Assembly (NCBI GenBank): GCA_049451635.1
Contig: JBMTVT010000001.1
Span: 29,198-93,197 of the forward strand
Length of the DNA stretch: 64,000 nucleotides
From: JBMTVT01 sp049451635
Lineage (GTDB): Bacteria > Bacteroidota > Bacteroidia > Flavobacteriales > Flavobacteriaceae
Reading direction: 5' to 3'
Shown here piece after piece: positions 46,126 through 55,198 of this stretch. Each line of letters starts with the position of its first letter. Positions within the stretch are counted from its first letter, which is position 1. The notes below the pieces were generated by a model. That model worked only from the letters and a program-made list of their open reading frames with translations. It was not told where the DNA came from and did not search any database. Both the position numbers and the translations under genes were made by a program.

Positions 46126-46611
46126 ATGGCAACGATAAATAAAAATTTATCAGATTACGATAAAGCAACAATCCCAAGCGCGAATAAATTTCGGTTTGGG
46201 ATTGTTGTTTCTGAGTGGAACGATACCATCACAGAAGGCTTGTTTCAAGGTGCTTATGATACATTGATTGCGCATGGTGCTTTGCCAAATAATATTATCA
46301 GATGGAATGTTCCCGGAAGCTTTGAACTTATTTATGGCAGTAAAAAAATGCAAGAGCAAATGGTTAATGCCGTTATTGCCATTGGTAGTGTTATTAAGGG
46401 TGAAACCAAACATTTTGATTTTGTTTGTGAAGGCGTTGCTCAAGGAATTAAAGACTTGAATGTGATCCGAGAAACCCCAGTGATTTTCTGCGTACTCACT
46501 GATGATACCATGCAACAAGCCATAGATCGCTCAGGTGGTAAACATGGTAATAAAGGTACCGAAGCTGCCATAGCCGCTATAAAAATGGCTGAATTACGAA
46601 AAAACAGTTAG
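46126..46611 (+). CDS. ribH: 6,7-dimethyl-8-ribityllumazine synthase
   Basis: Penultimate step of riboflavin synthesis. 161 residues. SEWNDTITEGLFQGA, VPGSFELIYGSKKM, AIGSVIKGETKHFDFVCE with the catalytic His, and the C-terminal GGKHGNKGTEAA. Intact. Translated directly after the TPR gene (1-bp gap), suggesting coupled translation. Confidence 0.97.
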   Translation: MATINKNLSDYDKATIPSANKFRFGIVVSEWNDTITEGLFQGAYDTLIAHGALPNNIIRWNVPGSFELIYGSKKMQEQMVNAVIAIGSVIKGETKHFDFVCEGVAQGIKDLNVIRETPVIFCVLTDDTMQQAIDRSGGKHGNKGTEAAIAAIKMAELRKNS

Positions 46612-46816
46612 TTTCAATCTAATTTTTATTGAGAAGTAGGAGCAACTTTGGCAATCTATATCATGATTAATCAGACTGTCGCATTATTATTTACTATGAA
46701 AAACTCGCAGTGGTGTTTCTAATTTAACTTTTCAGTTTATGTTAACAATTTTTAGCATTCTAACTCTCAGTTTCTCTCTATTTTTAAGTACTTTTGAGGT
46801 ATAGGAACACTAGATT

Positions 46817-47050
46817 TTGTTTAAACAACGTAAGCATAGAACTTTCAATTATCAGCCTCGGTTTTCTAAGGAAAACCAAACAGATTCTAGTTTAGAAAAC
46901 GAAAATAACACCAAAGATTTTATATCTAAATGGCGAGAGAGTAGAGACCATAAGCCCAAAGCTAGAGGTGTTATTTCAATAAGAACTTTAATGTTGGTTT
47001 TGGTACTATTATTGATTTGTATGTATTTATTAGAAAACAAATACATGTAA
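46817..47050 (+). CDS. Small single-pass membrane protein, paralogue 1
   Basis: 77 residues. The start is a TTG; there is no in-frame ATG before the C-terminal hydrophobic helix. N-terminus FKQRKHRTFNYQPRFSKEN and one C-terminal helix (LMLVLVLLLICMYLL), so the N-terminal part should be cytoplasmic. It shares the K-x-F-x-Y-x-PR-Y/F pattern with the next gene. Function unknown. Conserved as a pair upstream of mutL, as far as I recall, in related Flavobacteriaceae. Confidence 0.7.
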   Translation: MFKQRKHRTFNYQPRFSKENQTDSSLENENNTKDFISKWRESRDHKPKARGVISIRTLMLVLVLLLICMYLLENKYM

Positions 47051-47066
47051 CAAAAACCTAGAAATC

Positions 47067-47351
47067 ATGGGACTTTTAAAATTACGCAAAAACAAGAAAT
47101 TTAGTTACAACCCTCGTTATTTTGATGATAAGGGGGAAGGAAATCCTTATGAAATTAAGCATAAGTTTGACGAGTTTAGAAAAACCGTTGGGAGCAACAA
47201 AGGTTTAAAAACAAAATTTAATGAAGCTATTGATGATTATAAAAACCAAGACAAAGATGCAACCAGACGTATTTTAATAATTGTTGGGATACTTGTTTTA
47301 GTGTTCTTATTTATCATTGATTTCGATTTATCCATATTCTTTTCTAAATAA
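47067..47351 (+). CDS. Small single-pass membrane protein, paralogue 2
   Basis: 94 residues. N-terminal basic stretch and KKFSYNPRYFDDKGEGNPYE, then a C-terminal hydrophobic helix (ILIIVGILVLVFLFIIDFDL). It resembles paralogue 1 in size, topology and the first motif (FNYQPRF / FSYNPRYF). Followed 3 bp later by mutL. Similar proteins have been labelled as riboflavin synthase beta subunit in some annotations, which the sequence does not support. Confidence 0.75.
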   Translation: MGLLKLRKNKKFSYNPRYFDDKGEGNPYEIKHKFDEFRKTVGSNKGLKTKFNEAIDDYKNQDKDATRRILIIVGILVLVFLFIIDFDLSIFFSK

Positions 47352-47354
47352 TAT

Positions 47355-49205
47355 ATGGCAGACATTATACAACTTTTACCCGATCATGTAGCAAATCAAA
47401 TAGCCGCAGGTGAAGTTGTACAACGTCCAGCTTCTGTGGTAAAGGAACTTCTTGAAAATGCCATTGATGCAGGAGCAAATACAATAAAACTCATCATTAA
47501 AGACGCTGGAAAAACCCTAGTGCAAGTTATTGACAATGGTAAAGGTATGAGCACCACTGATGCACGATTGAGTTTTGAACGTCATGCGACTTCCAAAATC
47601 CGAACTGCCGAAGATTTATTTCAATTGCATACCAAAGGATTTCGTGGTGAAGCTTTGGCAAGTATTGCTGCTATTGCGCATGTTGAATTAAAGACTAAAC
47701 AGGATAATGATGATGTAGGTACAACCATTGAAATTGAAGGCAGTAAAGTTGTATCTCAAGAAATTGTTGTTACCCCAAAAGGCACATCGGTTTCAGTAAA
47801 AAACTTGTTTTTTAATATTCCTGCACGACGTAATTTTTTAAAGTCGGATACTGTTGAGTTGCGCCACATTATTGATGAATTTCATCGGGTTGCTTTAGCA
47901 CATCCCAATATCAGTTTTGTCTTTTATAACAATGGAAGTGAAACCTTCAATTTACCAATAAGCAATTTTAGACAACGTATTGTCAATATTTTTGGAAATA
48001 AAACCAATGAAAAATTGGTGCCCGTTGCAGAAGATACAGAAGTACTTAAAATATCAGGATTTGTAGGTAAACCAGAATTTGCAAAAAAAACTAGAGGCGA
48101 ACAGTATTTTTTTGTGAATAATCGCTTTATCAAAAGTGCCTATTTAAATCATGCTGTGGTTTCGGCTTTTGACGGGTTGCTGAAAAATGGTTTGCATCCA
48201 AGTTATTTTTTAAATCTTGAAGTTAATCCACAAACCATCGATATTAATATACATCCCACAAAAACTGAAATTAAGTTTGACGATGAACATACACTTTACG
48301 CCCTATTACGGTCGGCAGTAAAGCATAGTTTAGGGCAGTTTAATATTGCGCCTGTTTTAGATTTTGATAGAGACCCTAATTTAGATACTCCTTACAGTTA
48401 CAAGAGCAATAATGCTAATGTTCCAAAAATTGAGGTGGATAGAAGCTTCAATCCGTTTCAAGATGAACATGCATCACGGGCAAAAGCAGTGACTTATAAA
48501 AAAGAATCAACAGTAGGCTGGGAAAGTTTGTACGTTGGCTTAGAATCTAGGGGCAATGCACCACAACAAGATTTTAGTGAAGTACAGTTTGAAAGCGACG
48601 AAAAAACCGTTTCAATTTTCGAAAATGAAAATGAGGTAGAACAAACCCATACCACCTATCAACTTCACAATAAATATATTGTTAGCACTATAAAATCGGG
48701 GATGTTAATTATAGATCAGCATCGGGCACATCAGCGTATTCTCTATGAGGATTTTTTAAAAAACATGACCATTAAGGAGGCTACAAGTCAGCAATTATTG
48801 TTTCCATTGGAGTTACATTTCTCAAAACAAGATATAGACATTATCAATCAGCTAAAAGAAGATTTAGAACATACAGGTTTTGTGTTTTCAGACGTTGCAA
48901 AAGAAACAGTTGAGGTTAAAGGTGTGCCAGTAGGTGTTCCTGAAAGTGAAGTGTCCATTATTTTAGAGCAATTGATTAGCGATGTGGAAAATGAGGTGCC
49001 AGATAGTAATTTTAGCGCAACCGATTTGTTGGCAAAATCTATGGCTAAAAGTTTAGCCATTAAAACAGGACAATTGTTGCAAAAGGAAGAACAAGAACAT
49101 TTGGTTAACAAACTGTTTGCTTGTAAAGAACCTAATGTATCACCTACTAACCGAACAACATTTGTTACGATGAGTGTTGATGAATTAGATAAAAAGTTTA
49201 TTTAA
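47355..49205 (+). CDS. mutL: DNA mismatch repair protein MutL
   Basis: 616 residues. GHKL ATPase domain with ELLENAIDAGA, DNGKGM and GFRGEALASIAAIAHV. C-terminal dimerisation domain from about residue 425. The region matching the endonuclease motif DQHA(x2)E(x4)E reads IIDQHRAHQRILYE, and the final CPHGRP-type motif reads SPTNRT with FACK in place of the ACR motif, so nuclease activity is doubtful. Small membrane protein genes precede it and rhomboid genes follow 3 bp later in one apparent operon. Confidence 0.96.
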   Translation: MADIIQLLPDHVANQIAAGEVVQRPASVVKELLENAIDAGANTIKLIIKDAGKTLVQVIDNGKGMSTTDARLSFERHATSKIRTAEDLFQLHTKGFRGEALASIAAIAHVELKTKQDNDDVGTTIEIEGSKVVSQEIVVTPKGTSVSVKNLFFNIPARRNFLKSDTVELRHIIDEFHRVALAHPNISFVFYNNGSETFNLPISNFRQRIVNIFGNKTNEKLVPVAEDTEVLKISGFVGKPEFAKKTRGEQYFFVNNRFIKSAYLNHAVVSAFDGLLKNGLHPSYFLNLEVNPQTIDINIHPTKTEIKFDDEHTLYALLRSAVKHSLGQFNIAPVLDFDRDPNLDTPYSYKSNNANVPKIEVDRSFNPFQDEHASRAKAVTYKKESTVGWESLYVGLESRGNAPQQDFSEVQFESDEKTVSIFENENEVEQTHTTYQLHNKYIVSTIKSGMLIIDQHRAHQRILYEDFLKNMTIKEATSQQLLFPLELHFSKQDIDIINQLKEDLEHTGFVFSDVAKETVEVKGVPVGVPESEVSIILEQLISDVENEVPDSNFSATDLLAKSMAKSLAIKTGQLLQKEEQEHLVNKLFACKEPNVSPTNRTTFVTMSVDELDKKFI

Positions 49206-49208
49206 AAT

Positions 49209-49958
49209 ATGATGCGAATTTCAGAAACCGTTAAACACTTATTAATCATAAACGTGCTTATGTTTATTGGTGCATCAACCATTGGGGATGGTGTTTTGTT
49301 TTACGATTGGTTTGCTATGCATTTCCCAAAAAATGACGCTTTTCAACCATGGCAAATCGTTACGCACATGTTTATGCATGGTGGTTTGATGCATATTCTC
49401 TTTAATATGTTTGCGCTTTGGATGTTTGGCACACCCGTTGAACAAGTTTTGGGGTCCAAGCGATTTATGTTTGTTTATTTTTCTGCTGGATTAGGAGCTG
49501 TTGGATTGCAAACGGCATATTATTATTTTCAATATCTGCCAGATTATAATGCATTGATAGAATCTGGACTAACTTCAGAAAGTATAAAACAAATGTTGGT
49601 TAGCAATCAAACAATTGGGCAATTATCTCAACTTCAAATTGAACAGTTGAAGCATATTTTTCCGGCATATAATGCAGTTATGGTTGGAGCATCTGGATGT
49701 ATTATGGGAATTTTAGTGGCTTTCGGGATGATGAATCCAAATGCAGAATTGATGTTGATATTCCTGCCAATTCCTATTAAGGCAAAGTATTTTATACCTG
49801 GTATTATTATTTTAGATTTAATATCTGGTCTTACTGGACAATCATTTTTCAGTCCAAGCAATACAGCATACATGGCACACGTAGGAGGTGCTTTGACAGG
49901 TTTTATTATCATGTGGTATTGGAAGAAAAATCAGTTTAATAGAAACCGCTGGGATTAA
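49209..49958 (+). CDS. Rhomboid family intramembrane serine protease 1
   Basis: 249 residues with six predicted helices. HMFMHGGLMHILFNMFALWMFG (helix 2 region), catalytic Ser in GASGCIMGI (about residue 160) and catalytic His in AYMAHVGGALTGF. An intramembrane protease of unknown substrate. The next rhomboid begins at the base after its stop codon. Confidence 0.92.
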   Translation: MMRISETVKHLLIINVLMFIGASTIGDGVLFYDWFAMHFPKNDAFQPWQIVTHMFMHGGLMHILFNMFALWMFGTPVEQVLGSKRFMFVYFSAGLGAVGLQTAYYYFQYLPDYNALIESGLTSESIKQMLVSNQTIGQLSQLQIEQLKHIFPAYNAVMVGASGCIMGILVAFGMMNPNAELMLIFLPIPIKAKYFIPGIIILDLISGLTGQSFFSPSNTAYMAHVGGALTGFIIMWYWKKNQFNRNRWD

Positions 49959-50807
49959 ATGACCTCACTCTCTGAAGACATAAAACAAAAGTTATCTAAC
50001 CTTAGTGCTTTAGAAAAAATAATAGCCATTAATGGGATTGTTTTTTTAATAGGGCTTATTTTTAAATCTGGTTTGGGGTGGTTAGAGTTGCCCAGTGATT
50101 TATCAGAATTCATAACCAAACCTTGGACAATTATTACTTATGCGTTTTTGCATTATGATTTGATGCATATCCTTTTTAATATGCTTTGGTTGTATGTTTT
50201 AGGACGTATGTTTTTAAATCTGTTTAGCCCTAAAATGGCATTGAATATTTATTTTCTTGGAGCCATTTTTGGAGGCTTATTGTTCATGCTTTGTTATACC
50301 TTGTTTCCAAATGTTTTTGGTGGATATTCAAAATTACTAGGTGCATCAGCAGCAGTGAGAGCCTTATTGATTTTTTTATGTGTGTATATGCCCAACCAGG
50401 AAATTCGCTTCTTTACCTTCAATATCAAGCTTTGGTATGTGGGTGCATTTATTGTTGTTATAGATGTCTTTGGCTTGTTTGGCGATAATGCAGGAGGCAA
50501 TTTAGCACACTTAGGAGGTGCTTTACTAGGTTATGTTTATGCGAAACAATTGTTAAATGGGCAAGATATTGGTAAGGGCTTTGAACGTTTAATGGATAGT
50601 TTAGCCAGTATTTTTAAAACTTCAAAAAAAAGGCCTTTAAAAACGGTACATAAAAACAAAAGTAAGGTTGGGGGTTATACGAAATCTGATTTTAATGAGT
50701 TTAATAACCAAAAGAAAATCGATGTTATTTTGGATAAAATCAGTAAAAGTGGTTATGATAGTTTAACTTCTGAAGAAAAGGAATTCTTGTTTAGGGCAGG
50801 CAAATAG
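49959..50807 (+). CDS. Rhomboid family intramembrane serine protease 2
   Basis: 282 residues. HYDLMHILFNMLWLYVLG, the Ser of GASAAVRALLIF and His of NLAHLGGALLGY retain the active-site pair. A basic C-terminal tail of about 75 residues (KTSKKRPLKTVHKNKSKVG, then ILDKISKSGYDSLTSEEKEF) is predicted cytoplasmic. Immediately downstream of rhomboid 1. Confidence 0.92.
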   Translation: MTSLSEDIKQKLSNLSALEKIIAINGIVFLIGLIFKSGLGWLELPSDLSEFITKPWTIITYAFLHYDLMHILFNMLWLYVLGRMFLNLFSPKMALNIYFLGAIFGGLLFMLCYTLFPNVFGGYSKLLGASAAVRALLIFLCVYMPNQEIRFFTFNIKLWYVGAFIVVIDVFGLFGDNAGGNLAHLGGALLGYVYAKQLLNGQDIGKGFERLMDSLASIFKTSKKRPLKTVHKNKSKVGGYTKSDFNEFNNQKKIDVILDKISKSGYDSLTSEEKEFLFRAGK

Positions 50808-50839
50808 TAATTAATAAATTTTATGATTGAAATAGATAC

Positions 50840-51865
50840 ATGAAAAGTTTAGGTTTATTAAATAAAATGATCTATTTCATTAATGTCGTAGTAGCTATAT
50901 TGTTGCTCCTTTCCTTTATTTTACCGTTTTTGCCTCCAAAAACCTTCTCCATTTTATCAGTAGTTAATTTAGGGGTTTCATTTTTAATTTTAGTGAATGC
51001 CATATGTTTTCTGTATTGGTTAATTCGATTAAAAAAGCAAATGATGTTGTCTTTGATTGTTTTGCTAATAGGTTACTTTTCTTTTGGCTCACTCTATAAA
51101 TTTTCATCTTCAAAAAAAGTTGAAAATCCAGGCAACATTAAAGTTATGAATTATAATGTGAGGCTTTTTAATTTTTATAATTGGTTACCCGAAAAGCATA
51201 TTGATACCAAAATAGTGGACTTTATAGAAAACCAATCACCAGATATTTTAAGCATTCAGGAGTATCACCCACAACAAAACGCAGAATTATCTTCTTTTAA
51301 ATATAAATTCGAAAAACTATCAGGAAAAAAAACCAGGTCTGGACAAGTGATATTTTCTAAATACCCTATTGTGAATTCTGGTTCGGTGGAATTCCCAAAC
51401 ACTTCAAATAATGCTGTTTTTGCAGATATAGTAAAGGGAAAAGATACTATTAGGGTTTATAATATACACCTAGAATCACTACGTATTGATGCTAAAGTAG
51501 AAAGTTTAAAAAAGGAAGATTCTGAAAGACTTTTAAAGCGAATAGGGAATACCTTTAAAATGCAACAGCTACAAACAGAATTATTTCTTGAGCATAAAAA
51601 GCAATGCCAATATAAAATGGTGATTTGTGGCGATTTTAATAATACGGCATTTTCATATGTTTACAGAAAGATAAAAGGCGATTTAAACGACACTTTTAAA
51701 GAGGCAGGCAATGGTTTTGGACGGACTTACGATTTAAAATTCTTCCCAATCCGAATCGATTTTATTTTTGCTGATGATGCTTTTTCAGTCAATGGATTTA
51801 AAGCCTATAATGAACACTATTCTGATCATTATCCAATAATGGCAACGTTGAGTTTAGAAGAATAA
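50840..51865 (+). CDS. Endonuclease/exonuclease/phosphatase family membrane protein
   Basis: 341 residues. Three hydrophobic helices in the first about 85 residues, then an EEP domain: VMNYNVRLFNFYNW, PDILSIQEYHPQQ (Glu metal ligand), VYNIHLESLRID, VICGDFNNTAFS, RIDFIFAD and HYSDHYPIMATL. Phosphodiesterase-type activity is likely, substrate unknown. 32 bp after the rhomboid stop and probably in the same operon. Confidence 0.92.
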   Translation: MKSLGLLNKMIYFINVVVAILLLLSFILPFLPPKTFSILSVVNLGVSFLILVNAICFLYWLIRLKKQMMLSLIVLLIGYFSFGSLYKFSSSKKVENPGNIKVMNYNVRLFNFYNWLPEKHIDTKIVDFIENQSPDILSIQEYHPQQNAELSSFKYKFEKLSGKKTRSGQVIFSKYPIVNSGSVEFPNTSNNAVFADIVKGKDTIRVYNIHLESLRIDAKVESLKKEDSERLLKRIGNTFKMQQLQTELFLEHKKQCQYKMVICGDFNNTAFSYVYRKIKGDLNDTFKEAGNGFGRTYDLKFFPIRIDFIFADDAFSVNGFKAYNEHYSDHYPIMATLSLEE

Positions 51866-51868
51866 TTT

Positions 51869-52177
51869 TTACATAAAACTACAATCTACTAAATCAGCAA
51901 TGATGTGGCAAATTAAGCCTAAAGCCACTAATCTAGATTTTTTAGGTGCTAAAAGAAACACATAAAATAAAATGGCAAATGAGGAATGAAGCGGGTGGAA
52001 CCCTATGCTACATCTATTGGGATCGAAAATTGGGGTAGCTAAAAAGTGGTCTAAGTCTATCAATATGCCTGCTAACATAATTAAAAAAGCCATTTTCCAA
52101 TCAGATTTATACCAGATTAAGGCGATAATAAATGGCAGTAAAATATGTGTTCCGTAATGTGCAAAAGGTTGTAACAT
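51869..52177 (-). CDS. DUF6122 family small membrane protein
   Basis: 102 residues with about three membrane helices. Conserved-looking polar features are HYGTHILLPF at the N-terminus, ILIDLDHFLATPIFDP in the middle and CHIIADLVDC at the end. Resembles the DUF6122/metal-dependent-hydrolase-like membrane family; function unknown. Its ATG overlaps the wbqC stop by one base (TAATG). Converges with the EEP gene at a 3-bp gap. Confidence 0.75.
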   Translation of the reverse strand: MLQPFAHYGTHILLPFIIALIWYKSDWKMAFLIMLAGILIDLDHFLATPIFDPNRCSIGFHPLHSSFAILFYVFLLAPKKSRLVALGLICHIIADLVDCSFM

Positions 52178-52800
52178 TATGGTAGCATTACAGTTTGTGA
52201 TTCTAAGTAAATAAGTGCATTCGGGCCTTCATTAAAAAGTAAATCAAGAATACTTAAGTTGTTAACAAAACCGTGTTTATCACTAAAAACTTGAGTGTAA
52301 CTATCAAACTGCTGAGGGATTTCTTTTTTAGCATTTACTAAAAAGCGAAAATCGGTTTTATCTTCAGGATTTTTTACAAAGGTTTCTGTTTTTGAGATAT
52401 TCAAATCCAATTGCAAACAATCGTAAATCACTTCAAAACACTTCAAATTAAAATCTAAAATAAAATTAGCTTTAGTAGTAAATAATGGTTGAAGTTCGGC
52501 TTCGTAAAACTCAAAAAAAGGTGAGGTTCTATAAGCTGAAAGCAACGATTTCCAGTGAATATCTTGCCAATTTTCTTTGTTAAAAATTTTGACATCTTTG
52601 TATTTCTGTCGGTTTTTTTGAGAGTGAATCACTGGAATATTTAAAGCAAGCTTTCCATTGGCACCATAAATATAACAGCGGTTACGGTAGGTTTGCTTTA
52701 AAAAATTATCATCCATTTCAAAAATGACTTCCTTAGTATTCACTATGGCAACAAAATGTGCTATGTTGGGAAAGTATGATGGATGGATTAATATGTTCAT
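52177..52800 (-). CDS. WbqC family protein
   Basis: 207 residues from the ATG at 52800 (MNILIHPSYFPNIAHFVAI). The family features are the N-terminal HPSYFPN, YRNRCYIYGANGKLALNIPV, IHWKSLLSAYRTSPFFEFY and a C-terminal LFNEGPNA. WbqC members occur in polysaccharide loci but the reaction is not established. Sits between lepB and the DUF6122 gene. Confidence 0.88.
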   Translation of the reverse strand: MNILIHPSYFPNIAHFVAIVNTKEVIFEMDDNFLKQTYRNRCYIYGANGKLALNIPVIHSQKNRQKYKDVKIFNKENWQDIHWKSLLSAYRTSPFFEFYEAELQPLFTTKANFILDFNLKCFEVIYDCLQLDLNISKTETFVKNPEDKTDFRFLVNAKKEIPQQFDSYTQVFSDKHGFVNNLSILDLLFNEGPNALIYLESQTVMLP

Positions 52801-52855
52801 TTGTTTAGTCTTATGTTGTTTAGGCACTCAATAAACGACTTAATGACTCTGCAAA

Positions 52856-54427
52856 TCAACTTTTTTGTTTACGTTTTCTAAATTGGCTAAAGCCAATCCA
52901 CCCTGCTAGCAATATCAAAAAAGGTATTAAATAAGAGGTTGCCTTACCAGTGCCACTTACGGTTGTAAAGAAGCGTTCCCAACGTGGACTGCCTCCATCC
53001 CAACTCATCCAAATGAATACAGGTTTACCTAAAACATGGTCAAATGGTACAAAACCCCATCGTCTGGCATCAACTGAATTATGGCGGTTATCACCCATCA
53101 TCCAATAATAATCTTGTTTGAAAGTGTAAGTGTCTACGATTTCACCATTAATTAAAATTTGATTGCCTTTTACATGCAAGGTGTTACCTTCATACTCTGT
53201 AATAACCCTTTTGTAAAGTGGTAAAACTTCTAAATTGATATCTATGGTTTTTCCTTTTTCTGGTATGTATAGAGGGCCAAATTGATCTAAATTCCAATTA
53301 TAGTTTGGGTCATGCGGAAAAATATCTGCATCTCTAACCCCTTTTTCTTGAATATTAGGAGTAATGCTTGCCACATTGGGATGATTTTTAAACTTCGCTA
53401 AAGCTTCATCAGAAATGGCTGAAAAGTAATAAGTGTTTTGTTGATTCATGATGCCAAAACCATCAGTGATATCATATCGGTCCTTTAAAAATTTGGCATT
53501 AAATGTATTGGTTTTAGGTTGTACAAAATAGCTAAACTGTAAATGAGCCCTATAAGGCAACACATTTTTCTTACCATTTATATAAACAAATCCATCGCGG
53601 ACTTCCAATGAATCACCGGCGATGGCAACACAACGTTTTACTAAGTTCGTTTTTTTGTCAATTGGCTTATAATAATTTCTGTCGGGTTTAAAATCATTCA
53701 TATCAAGCAATGTATCTGCAGGTTGATTGAAAACCACAATATCATTGCGCTCTATCTTTTCGAAACCTGGAATACGAAGGTAAGGCAGTTGTAGTTTGTT
53801 TTTCCATGAGTTGCTACCCTTGTGGTCGTCAAATAAATACGATTTGATATTTAACCCAGGAATAGTATCGTGCACCATAGGTGCTGCAATTGTGGTCATT
53901 GGCACTCTGGCTCCGTAATGAAACTTGCTCACAAATAGGAAATCGCCAACCAATAATGATTTTTCCAAAGAAGACGATGGAATGGTGAATGGCTGCATAA
54001 AATACGTATGAACAATTGTAGCAGCTACGATAGCAAATAAAATAGAGCTTGTCCACTCACCAGAGCCAGATTTAGGCTGGATACTTCTATTCTTTACATA
54101 GTCAATGTTAGCAACATAATTTAAATAGAAATTGTAAAAACCTAAAGTAACTACTGCTAAAAAGGTATCTAAATAGGTGTTTTTTCCAAAACTTCTTGCT
54201 GTTTCAACCCAAACAACAATTAACATGATGAGATTTACTATGGGTAAAAACAATAAAATAACCCACCACCAAGGGCGGTTGATAATTTTCATTAAAACCA
54301 AGGCATTATAAACGGGTATAAATGCTTCCCAAGCTTTTCTGCCAGCTTTAATATAAAGTTTCCAAGTACCTAAACCGTGAATTAATTGAATAATCAATAT
54401 GAAAATAAACCACTGTGTGCACGTCAT
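52856..54427 (-). CDS. lepB: Signal peptidase I, Bacteroidota three-helix type
   Basis: Cleaves signal peptides at the periplasmic face of the inner membrane. 523 residues, longer than the about 320 of E. coli. An extended N-terminal membrane region of three helices precedes the catalytic domain. The nucleophile Ser is in MQPFTIPSSSLEKSL, the general-base Lys in VKRCVAIAGDS, and the late conserved box is MMGDNRHNSVDARRWG. One helix follows at the C-terminus. Downstream of dapB in the parA operon, gap 65 bp. Confidence 0.95.
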   Translation of the reverse strand: MTCTQWFIFILIIQLIHGLGTWKLYIKAGRKAWEAFIPVYNALVLMKIINRPWWWVILLFLPIVNLIMLIVVWVETARSFGKNTYLDTFLAVVTLGFYNFYLNYVANIDYVKNRSIQPKSGSGEWTSSILFAIVAATIVHTYFMQPFTIPSSSLEKSLLVGDFLFVSKFHYGARVPMTTIAAPMVHDTIPGLNIKSYLFDDHKGSNSWKNKLQLPYLRIPGFEKIERNDIVVFNQPADTLLDMNDFKPDRNYYKPIDKKTNLVKRCVAIAGDSLEVRDGFVYINGKKNVLPYRAHLQFSYFVQPKTNTFNAKFLKDRYDITDGFGIMNQQNTYYFSAISDEALAKFKNHPNVASITPNIQEKGVRDADIFPHDPNYNWNLDQFGPLYIPEKGKTIDINLEVLPLYKRVITEYEGNTLHVKGNQILINGEIVDTYTFKQDYYWMMGDNRHNSVDARRWGFVPFDHVLGKPVFIWMSWDGGSPRWERFFTTVSGTGKATSYLIPFLILLAGWIGFSQFRKRKQKS

Positions 54428-54492
54428 AATTTTGAAATTTTAATTTTTTGTTAGTTGCAAGTAATGGTGTTCCGTTACGCAATTATAAAATA

Positions 54493-55197
54493 TTAACCAA
54501 TATTTAACACGTCTTTCATTGTGAAAACGCCTGTTTTTCCAATAATCCATTCAGCAGCAACAACGGCTCCTAACGCAAAACCTTGTCGGTTGTGTGCTAT
54601 GTGTTCAATAGTGATGGTATCTACTTCGCTTTCATAAGTGACTGTGTGTGTTCCAGGGACATCTTCAATACGTTTCGCCGTAATTGGTATGATGGATTCT
54701 CCATGTTCATTTAACTTCCAATCCTTGAAATTTTCATTATTTGAAATAATATCATTCGCTAATGAAATTGCAGTGCCACTTGGGGCATCTAGTTTTTGTG
54801 TATGGTGGATTTCTTCCATCGAAACGTTATATTGTTTTAATGAACTCATCATTTTCGCAAGTGTTTTATTCAGCTCAAAAAAGATGTTAACCCCTAAACT
54901 GTAATTTGAAGCATAGATAAAAGCTCCATTATTTTCTTTACATAAAGTAACAGCATCATTATATTTTTCTAACCAGCCTGTGGTGCCAGAAATAACGGGA
55001 ACATTATTGTTAAGACACTTTGAAATATTATTGAATGCCACTGATGGAATACTAAAATCTATGGCAACATCGGCTTTTGTGATATCATAATCCGTATCGT
55101 CTTTATCAATTTTCAAAACAATTTCATGGCCACGCTTAATAGCAATTTGCTCGATGGTTTTCCCCATTTTTCCGTATCCAAGTAAAGCTATTTTCAT
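54493..55197 (-). CDS. dapB: 4-hydroxy-tetrahydrodipicolinate reductase
   Basis: Reduces HTPA in lysine and diaminopimelate synthesis. 234 residues. N-terminal nucleotide fold LGYGKMGKTIEQIA, SGTTGWLE, ASNYSLGVNIFFELNK and EEIHHTQKLDAPSGTA with catalytic His and Lys. Starts 1 bp after the DUF5683 stop. No other dap gene is in the window. Confidence 0.96.
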   Translation of the reverse strand: MKIALLGYGKMGKTIEQIAIKRGHEIVLKIDKDDTDYDITKADVAIDFSIPSVAFNNISKCLNNNVPVISGTTGWLEKYNDAVTLCKENNGAFIYASNYSLGVNIFFELNKTLAKMMSSLKQYNVSMEEIHHTQKLDAPSGTAISLANDIISNNENFKDWKLNEHGESIIPITAKRIEDVPGTHTVTYESEVDTITIEHIAHNRQGFALGAVVAAEWIIGKTGVFTMKDVLNIG

Positions 55198-55198
55198 T

